64,000 nucleotides of DNA from Diprion similis (lineage: Eukaryota; Arthropoda; Insecta; Hymenoptera; Diprionidae): contig NC_060114.1 of assembly GCF_021155765.1 (NCBI RefSeq), forward strand, positions 7,812,001 to 7,876,000. The letters run 5' to 3'. A model generated the notes under the pieces. The model saw only the letters and a program-made list of their open reading frames with translations. It did not search any database and was not told the origin of the DNA. Positions 37,103 through 49,100 of this stretch are shown one piece after another. The position numbers and the translations under genes were made by a program. Each line of letters opens with the position of its first letter. Positions within the stretch are counted from its first letter, which is position 1.

Positions 37103-40100
37103 CTGATAGACAGAAAATATTTGTGTGAGAATTTTCGAGAAATGGCGAGATCGAAAATCAAATTCAAAGTTAAATTTGGAACACGAAACATAACAATTTT
37201 GCATTCCCGCCTAAGATCTCACCTTTTTCTGTACTGGAATATTACCCAGACGATGATCGCGTTACCGATGAACAGCAAGGCGATTAGGGCGGTCGGTAGA
37301 ACGAAATCTGAAAATAGAATTCACGTGTGTTTAGAGAAATAAGAAAAAGAAAAAGAAGATCACTTCAGCGGTCGAAGAAAATCGATGGCGACTTACAGTA
37401 GTACATTACAAATTTATAAACAATTTACAAACGAGTCTGAAAAGCATGACAGTGTTGTCAATTTCATTACGAGTTCTATTTTTAATTTTACCATGTCACA
37501 ATGTGAAGAAACCCCTTTTACTAGAAGAAGGACGGGATTCGAACAAACGAAAAACTCGCATCGCAGAGAAATTTGAAAAACTATTAATTCAATGGGAGGA
37601 GTAGCAGGTAATTGAGTAATTGGATTGGTTTATTGAATTGATAAGACTGACCTACGACGTAGTTTCCGTTTTTCACCATGGCCGCGTTTCCTGGTTCTGC
37701 GGTTGAGCTCATCGAGTCCAATGCGTCATGCGACCTCACCACGACACCACTGACGGGAAAAAGTCCACCGTTGCCGCCTGTTCCCGATTCTTCCGCAAGG
37801 CTTGATAACGCCGCAGACCGTCGCGTTCCAGCGTTCCTCTCAATCTCAGACGCCGTGACTGAAAGCCGAAGAAAAATATGTAAAATTTAGCAGAAGTGCG
37901 TGCCTCGAACGCTGCTGAGGTGACGAATATTCGAATCGATTCTCTGCATGCACTTGACCAGCAGACGGACACGTGCTTCAAAGTTCAACGAATGAGTCTC
38001 TCACCCCTCTGGACATGCAACGCGACAGACGATTCCACCAAAAGCGCTGATAAGGCGGAATCTCGCTGCTGCGATGTCGGCGCGCGACGGCAAAATCAAC
38101 GAAGCGTTTTCGGGGCTCGGAAATAGGGAATGTCGCTAGGTGGGGGGAGAGTTACGTCATCTTGCGCCAATCGTAGGGCTCTATTGTGCTCGGCCCTACT
38201 ACACCGTGGCGCTGTGTACCTCTGATTAAACGCAATTCGACCTAGCTTCAAATTCGCCGCGCGCGGGAACTTCAAAACGATATATTTCGAATCGCGGCGT
38301 TCAAGGGTTCAAGAATGCGGTTTTTATTAAATCTTCATAATTTGTGGCTCGGAATTGTAAAGAAATTCAATTGATTCTTGTTAGTAATTTTTCAATTTCC
38401 GTCAAATATTACCTGTCCATTAACGTAAACAACGATCACGATATTTTATCTGAAAATAACATTTCTGTTAGTAAAATTCTACACTTAGGATTTTTCAAAT
38501 AATATATACGGCGTTGTGCTATTTTTAAGTACGAAATTGATAATCGAATTTGAGTTTTAATTCCAATCCTGATATCAGACAAAAAAACCAGACCAACGTA
38601 TTTTAGTTTTTCAATTTTTTCCAGATAACGCCTTTTAGCTTGCGGAGGTTATTCCGAAAGTAAAAAGTTCTGGGAATTTTCATGGACTTCTTTTTATCCT
38701 TTTGCACGCTGTATACGTATAATATATTTTTGGCATCGAGAATATAAATTCCCAATGCCGGTTACCAGCTGTAACATGTGCCCGCATACTTATAAAAATA
38801 TATGTATGTACATTATTTAGAGATAACACACGGTCAGCAAAAATCGCGACGTATAAAAAGAAGAACTTGCTATCAGACGTGCACGCATACCGGTGAATTT
38901 TTGGACTACGATATCGTGTCTGTCACGTGAAATACTGCCACTGGTTATTTTCGAACTTTCATAATTGGAGCAGAGCTGTATAGATATAGCTGCCACTGCT
39001 GTGCGGAGGAAGTACACGCGCATCTAGTAAGTATAGGTATTAATTGATCATTAACACTTATGACGATTGAGGTAAAAATTGAAAGCCAAAATTCCGTGAA
39101 GTTGTTACCTGTCAAAAGATTAAACATTTTTCCCGAAAGCGCTCTGTACTTTAGCGGAAAGAAGACTCGTAGATATAATTTTTCAAATCTGGAATAAGAT
39201 TTTCGTTCAGAATGTCCAAAGAAAACTATATTCTTTTTCAAAGACGCCTAGAGATCATATTTTCGGCCTATGAAAACCATGAAATTTTTTAGGGTTTGTG
39301 TAAAGATGATGTCGAGAAATGGTCAACAAATTCCTTGGATGCCATATCAAGGGGTCTTTTATACGTCTTCCGACCAAGATTGTCTCTAAATTTGAACAAC
39401 GATATATCAAAACGGGAATATTTATGAGTTGACTCATCAATCCATTCATTCGTTTATTCGTTCTCTCCTTTATTCAACACAGCCAGTTGGAGTAATTCAA
39501 ATACACTCACGAATAGGCATACGTACACGAAATGATAATAGTTTCGGTCATCTGTATACGTTATATATGTAATGTAAAGAGTTTCGTAACTTTGACAGTT
39601 TGCTGCTTCTGATATTATCAAGCGATTAATTGTCTGAAGTGTGTTTACAAAAGACACAAGATCCGATAAATAGATTCCAGTTTCCTTTATTGAGAAAAGC
39701 ATAGATAGTAACTATGAACCATTCCACAGTCCACACATATTCCACGTCGGCAAACCCTCAGAACATTCGACATTCCATCAAACAGTTTACCAAATCACAA
39801 AAACAAGAAAAATAAAGATTTCTCATCACATTTTTTGATTCTTCGATTAGTAATTCATCCTAAAATGGTGGTATTTTTAACTGTTAGAATGTCTCCAAAA
39901 CGTTTAAGGACGTCTAAACTTCGGTTTTAGTTTTGCAATGTCTTGTGATATACAGTCATTCGCGAATCGAAGCTGCCAGCATTTGATCAATCTGCTTTAC
40001 TGCAATAGCGAAAGAAACTCTGAGAGGACCACTGAATTTTTTATTCCTCTGTTCGGCTCTGTTCTCTCTCTACGGCTTCAGTTTTAAGGACGTTTGGTGC

Positions 40101-43100
40101 TCGTGTCGTTCTTCACGTAGTCCCTGCACGTTGATAACCGCCTTATTGGTAGGTGCCATAGGCGATGGCATCGTTTCTGTTTCTCTGCGCGAGCAGGGCG
40201 AGTTATAAATTCGTCCGTGTCAAAACACTGCGAGGGCTATCGTCGTACAACCGAAAAATGAGGAAACGAAACGATGTGGAAAACATAAAGCATGGACCAT
40301 GTACTACGCATAAACAAACGACGATGGAATACTTGAAGACGGGAACTTTGAGTCGCTAAGCAATTACATATTTGTAATGTACTAATGCAGATGTTTTTGC
40401 ATACTAAGTCTAAATACGTACAACTGCCTACCCAAGGATCATCGTTAAAAAGAAATACCTGCACCGAGAAAAGTGAAAAGTTCGAATTATTTAATTTTTA
40501 AGGTATCGTTCGACTTTTGAATATTTCAACTGCTACTTGAGATTGGGTTGGGTTACGGCAGCACGTGTGTCTTCTTTTTCAGCATCGAGACGGTACTAAT
40601 TATAACACGTGATAGGCTAATTCAAGAGTAGTAATTTTTTGAATATAGAAGAAACGAAAACACTAATATCGTAGGAAAATATATTTACTTTCACCCCTTA
40701 TATAGTCTTTTACAAAATTTCTCGACGCTAATATGTTATTTACAGATATGAAAGTGTAATAATCGATTTTATCCAGTAGCCATTGAATGAAAACTATGAT
40801 AATATTTTGAATTGAAGTGAAACTCCATTTGCCCACGTTTGAAAAAACTCGAGAAATTTTCTGCTGGGAAAATCGCAAAATGATTATACTTAGAAACACA
40901 ATTTTTATACTATTAGAGATGGGTCACAAATTGAGTTTTACATTTAACAGATCACCTGACCTCGTGGTAAAATCGACAATAGATTAATACTGACAGCGTG
41001 CCGATACATAATTCCAAAAAACTGTAATGATGGTAATTACGCTCAGTCAGTACAAATGGGACCACGAGAGCGCCTTAAAACGGAATGGAAACGTGAGATG
41101 TGAGTACCTAAGTTATAAAATAATAAAATACTCACGAATCCAGTTGGTAATGCTTTCTAAGAAAATTTGCACCATGTTGCCGGCGTTTCGGGGCTGTACG
41201 TTGGTATCTATTTTCCACTCCTATCTCGCTCCGCTCGACTACCAAATATTGTTTACTCCTTTGTCAGCTGCTCCTGATCACCAACACCATCACGATGACA
41301 ACGGAACCACGTCTCGTAACTTAACACAGGCTTACCGACCTCTCTTTCTCTCTCGCTCTCGCTCTTCGGGTGCGACTATCCCTTTCTATACGTCGGTAGT
41401 ACCACGCGCTTGAACGCGGCTCGTCTGCCTCGTTTTCGTACTTTATGGACTTACGTTTTGACGTACGGCCAGACCGTTGGCTTCTCTTTTTCTTTTATCG
41501 TCTCTACACGTTCCTTAAATTTTTCTTTTTATTAGTCCTTGGTTCGCCACGTTTTGGCAAATTTTATTTACTGATAATTAAACAAGGAAAATTCTCTTTC
41601 CTCGTTTTATCATCAAATGCACGATTTTAAGGTATATAAATTTTAACACTCAATACTACGTTTTGATTGTTTCAAAAGACAATAAGAAACACCGTAGTTC
41701 TTTGTATAACGCGTCCGACGTCTCGGTTATTACTGTGAATCCTAAGAAAGCCAAGAGGCGCCTCTCCTCCCTTCTCCTCCTCTCCAATCCACCACTTAAA
41801 TCCCAATGTCCAACCGCCGTCGAGGGCTAGATAGAGCCTACAGTATTCGATTCAGTTTATAATCGAAAGAATCGAATGCGTCTGCCTAGTTCCCGCGCTT
41901 TATTGTGTAACCGATATTTGTCAAGTTGAACCAAATACTGACTTTAAAGCTTGTTCATTCAGATCAGAATTATGATTGTTAGTATCGTTTCACTTGTCCT
42001 CTAAAATAGTTTTATTTTTCTCATTTTTTCTCTTCAGTCTTATTCAAAGTCATAGAATTTTTGGACACGTTATTTCGATTCACTTTTAACACTGAACCGT
42101 CTTGGTAGCTGTCAGCCCGACTGAACCTCCAGTCGTTGGCGAGGCTAACTTTATTCATCGCTATCGTCGCCGTGGGTCAAGTGAGGTTAGGGAGGCAGCG
42201 ATTGCGGCGCAGCATAGACACGTATTGTAACGTACGACGCACGGTATCTCTTCAAGCATGCGCACTAACGATACGTGTTATGTATATATACATTGTGTGC
42301 TCTTTGACCTCAAGATTACCGTCTTTATCTCCGGCTTATTCGTACATACATGCGCGTTGCTTCCCCTTCTTTTTGATATTTTTTTTTTTATCCTATATAA
42401 AAGTCTAAATGTAACGCGTAAGATAGAGGACGCCGATACCTTATGGACGAAAAAGTTAGTACACGAATTATATTATTTGAGGAATTTGGAACAGACCATC
42501 TGTTATAGATATGTACTTGATCACTCTGTGATTGCGATAAGGAGATGATGGTTTATGCGGTATGGAATGTGTTCTAAAAACCGTTTCATCTCAGAGGTTT
42601 CGGAACACAACCCGTGAGTTCTAACCTAACCCGAAAGTTGAAGAAAACTGATGAGTTTTTGGAATTACAATCTAAAAAAGATTAATGTCGAGAGAGGTGA
42701 TGAAAAAGAAGGCCAGATTGGACGAATTACGTTATAAACGGAGTGTGGAAGATGAATAGTTGTCGATTGGGAGTCGAAAGGTCAAAAAAGAACGAAACTT
42801 GAACAAGAAGAAGATGAATGAATGTATAGTGTATTAAAAGAAAATAAACAAATGATAATAAGATTGAACGGATGGCAGGGTGAGGGGCGGAAGATAAAAC
42901 ACGAAGTGGCGTGGTCGCTTGTCGTCGAACGAGAACGTTGGAAAGAGTAATAAATCGTGGAAGAGGTTTCGTTATCCCCAAGAAGATTACTCAAACTTAC
43001 AACAAACGCTAGAACCGCAACCTTTTATTAGTGACGCTGCTGACGTCACTTCCCGATCATTACTCTGTCTCGTGATTTTCAACATTATAATAATCAGTGT

Positions 43101-46100
43101 TCTTTCTGAATTTTTTTCTCCTTATTACTTATACAGTTATAGATCACCGAGAGAAATTGGAAATAAAAGAGAAATACGATTTTGTATAAATAAATATAAT
43201 TTTTTTCTTAATACACCGTTTTTTTTTTTGCCCCGTGATTTTTGAATATTTTTCACAAGAAATGCTGTCAGAATTAGTCAGTTGTATGAATTCAATGTTT
43301 CGGATGGGGCTCAAAACTTGTAAGAGTCAATATTTCGAACGGCCGATGTATCGAAATTTCAAACATGCGAAAATAAAACAACGAAAGAGGAATTGTTCGC
43401 AATCTTGATTTATGAATGTCTTACTGATTAGTAGTCATTCTAATCAGTAACACTTTCAAAAATCAAGATTTCGAACAATTCATCATTCGTTATTTCATTT
43501 TCGCACATTCAAAATTTCGATATATCGGCCATTCGAAATATTGACGCTTACAAGTGTTGAGCCCAGTCCAATGTTTCCCTATTCTTTTAACCCTAATAGG
43601 TCACTCTGGGTGAATTCTGTTAACTTTTTTCCGTTTTACGTTAACTTTGCCAATGTTTTACAATATTGAAACAATCAATTTTGGCTACGAAAACTAAGAG
43701 ACCTCTTTCTGCGGTCTTTAAACAATACCTAGATATTTTTTGTAGATTTTTTGAGCTTACTGTCGAAGCAGAATATCACTTTTGGATCTAAGATGAATTT
43801 CACCCAGTGTGACAGTTATGCGAATCTACTGTGGTGCGACTAATTAGAATTAATCATCAAATTCATTCTTATAAAAATGTTCTCTTACGATTGGTGTAGC
43901 AAAACATATTTCTTTGTGATGATCAATAACATTTTTGTTTTACTTTTTGCAAAGAAATATATTTTTGATTGTGACAATTTTTTTCTATTAATGTTACACG
44001 CATAATTATCTCCCCAAGAAATGTAACAATATAAACGCATACAATCATTATCTCATAAGAACCTTCATAGTGATAATATTACTCTGCTGCCGTGTGTCGT
44101 AATAAAAATTTAGATAAGGTGTTCAACGCTGACATTTGTTTACAGCCAGGTTTTAAACATACTTTAAGCGATAATTTTCCTTATCTTCCAATCAGAAATC
44201 GTTTTACGTCGATCTTATTTTGGGGAGTCGTCTTTTTTGCATTGAATTGCCGTATTTTTTCAGTTTTAGGACAACGACACGACGATTCCAAGGGCGTAAC
44301 TTTTTACTTATTACCTAAAGTTTTGCAATTGCGATGCTAAACGCCAATTCATCAAATAACTCGAGACTTTCCGTACTTCGTACACGGTTTCACATTTTAT
44401 TCTTACACAGCACTACAAACTGCGTATAAAAGTTGGCAGATTTCTGTGTAATTGCTATTATATTATTAATATGGTAGACTTCAATCAGATATCAGGTTTT
44501 GCTTTATACGTAGAAATCCGAGAATTTGCGAATTGTACAGCCGGTATCATGCGAAAGAAAGAACTATTTACTCACCAACGCATCTCTGTGAGCTAATCTT
44601 TTGCCTGTTTTCGCTCCAGATCCCATTCTTGCATTGAATCAATCTGGTTCTCGTATTGGTGTCAGGGAATACGGTTCCCAGTTTGCACAGAAAGGTTTTA
44701 GCATCGCCAGTTTCGTTCACCGCGTAGCTTCCGTTTGGAGGTTGAACATGCGGACAACCAACAGCTGCAACATCGAAAAAGAAACGTTGAAAATTATGTC
44801 CGAAAAGACATTCTCTATAGTACATCCGGAGTAATATACGCAGACATATCACAAAAACTGAAGATAACCACCATTTTCGTAAGTCCAGCTATTCCCATAT
44901 TGTTATTGTACAAACAATTGCGCAAGAGATACCAAAATGTGACTAATTCTAACGCAGAACCCTGCAGAGTAAACAACTAACACGTGTAGACATCAGACAA
45001 CCAATTGATTGTGTAAATTTATTTAAGTGTTCACTATTCACCATTTCATGTAACAGAATTTGTATGGCTTTGATTATAAACTGCAGTTTTGTTCGCGGTG
45101 AATATGTACAATGAAACAGCAAGAACTTATCGCTTTATTTATAAGCTCCAGATTCAGTCAACGAAAATTAATTATCTGAATTCTGTCTCTGAGCAAATTT
45201 TTTTCGAACAAAACGCTTTTTCTAATGTCGCACCCTTGAAAAATCACACTTTTCAATGAATATTTGATCCAGTAAGGAAAATATCTGAGGTTCACCGCAT
45301 CGATTTTCTTTATTCTGTAATATGTTTTACATCACACTAGTATGGTTTACTCGATTTTTTTTACCTGCATTCCGTATGTAAAGTAATCGTTTTTGCTACA
45401 GTATAAGAAAAGAGCATCAAAGTATGTAAACACAGTGATGGTACTTAAAATACATCTTTCTGTACTTCGCGATAATAATAAAATTGTAAACCACACTTTG
45501 TTACTCAAAGTATCGTAAGCACCACAGAGGCAAAGTCTCTTTTGCAATATTCATCTTCGCTCGCCGACGTCTCATATTGCAAACTTACGTTCGACGTAAA
45601 ACGACGTACTCTGCATCCGTGGTACACGGTCTACGATTAGCCTATCAAAAAACATTGAATACGTATTTTTTATCGCGTGGTAATTCGGTAGTTTGAGGGC
45701 TCAACGCCATCCCCAAATATAACCTCTAAACATCGATTTTTAAGGATTTCTTGCTAATGATGTAACATTTTTTGTTAACACCTATCGGACATTATTCACT
45801 ACCAGCAGACGATAATGTGCGCAGTGTCTGTATCCTCAGGGGTCACATCCCTTATTTTTACGGGTAAGCTTTAGGGATGGTTGTGGCACCTTAAACAGCT
45901 ACAGTAGCACGTGAAAAATATTCAAACTTCATGTTTTTTTACAACGTAAACGTACTTTCTTGAGAAAAATAAGACCACCCCCCTCGGAATGCTTGTTAAA
46001 GCTCTTTGGAATTCTTAGAGAATTTCTTCTAGAGAAGTTAGCAAACGAATACGAAGGTTAACGGGTCGTCACGCGTAAGTTGTGAAACCAGTATTCATAA

Positions 46101-49100
46101 TCTCACCCTTATACTGCAGTAAGAATCCCCTGGAGGGGTAGATTTTGCCTGAGGCAATCAGGTCCAAGGTGACGACGTTTGACTCGGAGAGCACCTCAAG
46201 ACCGACCGCAGATCCACAGGACTCAAAAAGGGTAACCCTGTTCTCTCGTATCCTGATGACGTCGACGCAGCTTCCATCCTGTTCGGGACCTGAATTGGAC
46301 AAAAACAAGAAGAAGAAGAAAAGGGAGAAGATGAACGATAATGGCGTTGAACTCTAGTCAGATTCTGGGAGGGGGGATGCTAACGATAACGTACGTACTG
46401 CGTATGTCCAGGTCATGAAAGGTCAAGGAGATCCTCTGACCCGGCAGTGACTTGAAAGTCCAGCCGCACGTGCTGCCTCCCGTATAGAAGAGCGGATATC
46501 CCGGACTCTTCAGGAAGCCTTCTTCCCCTCCAATGACCGGCAGCATCCTGTTGCAGTACTTCATGATCGCCGCTTCTGTGGAAAATCGGTAATGATCGAT
46601 TGGTCATATGATGAGATCGTTTCTTAGTATCGAGAATGGTTACAAGCATGTGTTTATACTTGTGATGATCTTAGATGTACCTGAGTTGTGAATCCATTTC
46701 GAGTATTGTCGAGTTATGGCAACACTGTCGATTATTTTTTGTATACTCTACTGGAATCGAGCTCAAAGCTACAGATCTGTTTGATGGAAGCTGTTCAATT
46801 TATGAATGTTACTGTCCATGGGAACCAGCTTCGCATCTGCGAACTGTTTCTCTGCCCCTAACTCACAGCCGGAGGATCAGCTTATGCGCGCTTCACAATT
46901 CAGAAGTAGGGCAAGGGCGCAAGGCAGTCACATTCGATTTGATTGATGATAATTACGGCACTATGATGCCCTATAGAGACCGAGTGCTTGGAGATTAAAG
47001 GTATAAGTGGCCTGCGGTATCACGTTGTTGTTCCTCAAAATAAGGGATAAATTATTCCCAGATTTTTGTTGGAAATACTACTCGTCAAGGTTTACAAGAC
47101 GTGTTACTAGTTAAATATTTTGTTCCTGAATCTTGAACTTGGATAATATCTTATCAAACGATATGATGCTCAATCGCAAAACAAACTCGTAAGAAGATCA
47201 CTATCATATTTATGAATTTCTATTTCAGATCCCTAGTTCTAAAAAAATGAAAAACAAGCGTGGGAAAAGTCATTCAAATCAATGAAGACTTTCGATAGAT
47301 TCAAATCCAAAATTACTCATTCGCTTCTAATTGGCAAAAAATATTCTGTTTCTGTGTAGAATACTAATTAGCACTTTCGTCGTTGACATAAATTATTTTT
47401 CATCAGTTTCTCACGAATTTCATCGTGCTTTTGAACCACAGAACAATATCGGCGATAAAAAAAATTTATATATTTAAGCGAAACACAAATATACATGTGC
47501 AATTGAAAATAACAGGGTACCCTTTTGATAACCTCTAAAGTTAGCTAATCGCGAGGTATGAAGAAATTGGCGGGAATTGGCATAACGCTAGTGAATCGAG
47601 CTCTACAAAATAGTGCGCAGAAGAGTAGTAAAATGTCGAAACGAAGCACATTCCGCGGCGTTACGGGAACCTACAATAAGCATGAGTCGGGGGGGATTTC
47701 TGGGACTTGTATAGCCTGTCCCTGATCCCTAGGCTTTTTATCCCTGCTGGTTCGTGCGCTAACTATATTCGTAATCGCGCAGGTTTTTTGTGAGCATTGA
47801 AATTTTCACGAACGTTCCCTGCGACTTCGCACCCACGGTTTTCAGGCTGTCGCTCAGCCATTCAATGCCAAGGGTGCGTCGAATGCGCAGCGCAAGACGA
47901 GTGATTCCTACGGCTGCTGAGGGCCAGTGGAAAATGGGGCCCCATTCCGCACCCTGAATTTTCATTTTCGAGGACGACGATGGTGCAGCTGTCGTGTTCT
48001 GCCCATACACGCAGCCCTGATTCCTATCGCAAACACCCCATTGCGTCAATCGCATGTTTGCCACGGGAACACGTGCCACGTGTCGAAAATCACCCTTCAG
48101 CGCACCCCCCCCTTGCCAAAAATTTTATTCCGCTTTCACAAATGTTGGACGGATTTTATCACTTCAATGAGATAAGCGTCATTTGTGAAAAGAATTTGCG
48201 AACAATTTTCATTGCGCGATTTCCATGCGCAAGTCTTTGTTCGGTAATTTCGAATTAATTATATGGTACATTTATGCAGGTATATTTTATCAGTGTTTTG
48301 TTCCATTTCATACTCTTTCGGAAATAGATGATTCAATAGGTAACGAAACACTCTTGGTGATTGAAAATATATCAAAGTAGCGAAGAATCTTTGCTTTAGT
48401 AAGCAATAAAAGAGTACAATATGATAATGATTGAGGTTAACTAAGGAAATGTCGTAAGTTCAAGTTTTGTAACTGACAAATTCACCAAATTGTACTTCAC
48501 CATTTTTTTCGTTCATCTTCCGAACTTCTCTTGATGACAATCGATAGTAAGATCGTAAACTTTATAATTGTCTGAAGTTTGAAGAAGTTTTCTTATTGAC
48601 CCGGAAACGGGAAACTACGATTTGCCGAATTTGTCAGTGAAGCAGGAAAAACGTAAAAAATGATGAATTACTAAGAAAAATTGAATATGTTGCACAAAAA
48701 TTGCAATGATTACCTGGGATGCAGGCATATTTCAACCGCACGTTCCCCGGGCTCCAGAATTCGGCTTCAGGGTGGTCCGAGAATGCGTTGAAACGACAGT
48801 GCTGCAGTCCCGAGCATCTGTTCGACAGTGGTGAACAATAATGGTCGTAATAGATAAAACTATTGTAAAGTTGACGGTGCAGTTTAAATTTTCGTCTCTC
48901 AAATCTGCATCTTGGGTTTAATTATAATGAATGTATTTCACATTCTACTGGGTTCGAAGTTACCAACAAGATTCAAGGGATACGTTTTCCGACTTTTTTT
49001 CCAATTGAGAACACAACAATGTAATTACTGATACACATGCCAAGGTTGCTGATCGAAAAACGTAGCGTGGTTCCGAAAGCTTATCGGTCCATCGAGCAAA

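Noticed and set aside
37541-37560. tRNA B-box-like GGGATTCGAAC
   Set aside because: The flanking bases do not form a T-stem, and no anticodon arm or acceptor stem is visible. A GTTCGAATCC word near 49853 fails for the same reason.
47759-48079. 106-codon minus-strand frame in a receptor intron
   Set aside because: Begins with GTG, lacks domain features, and has no splice signals fitting the receptor's phase.
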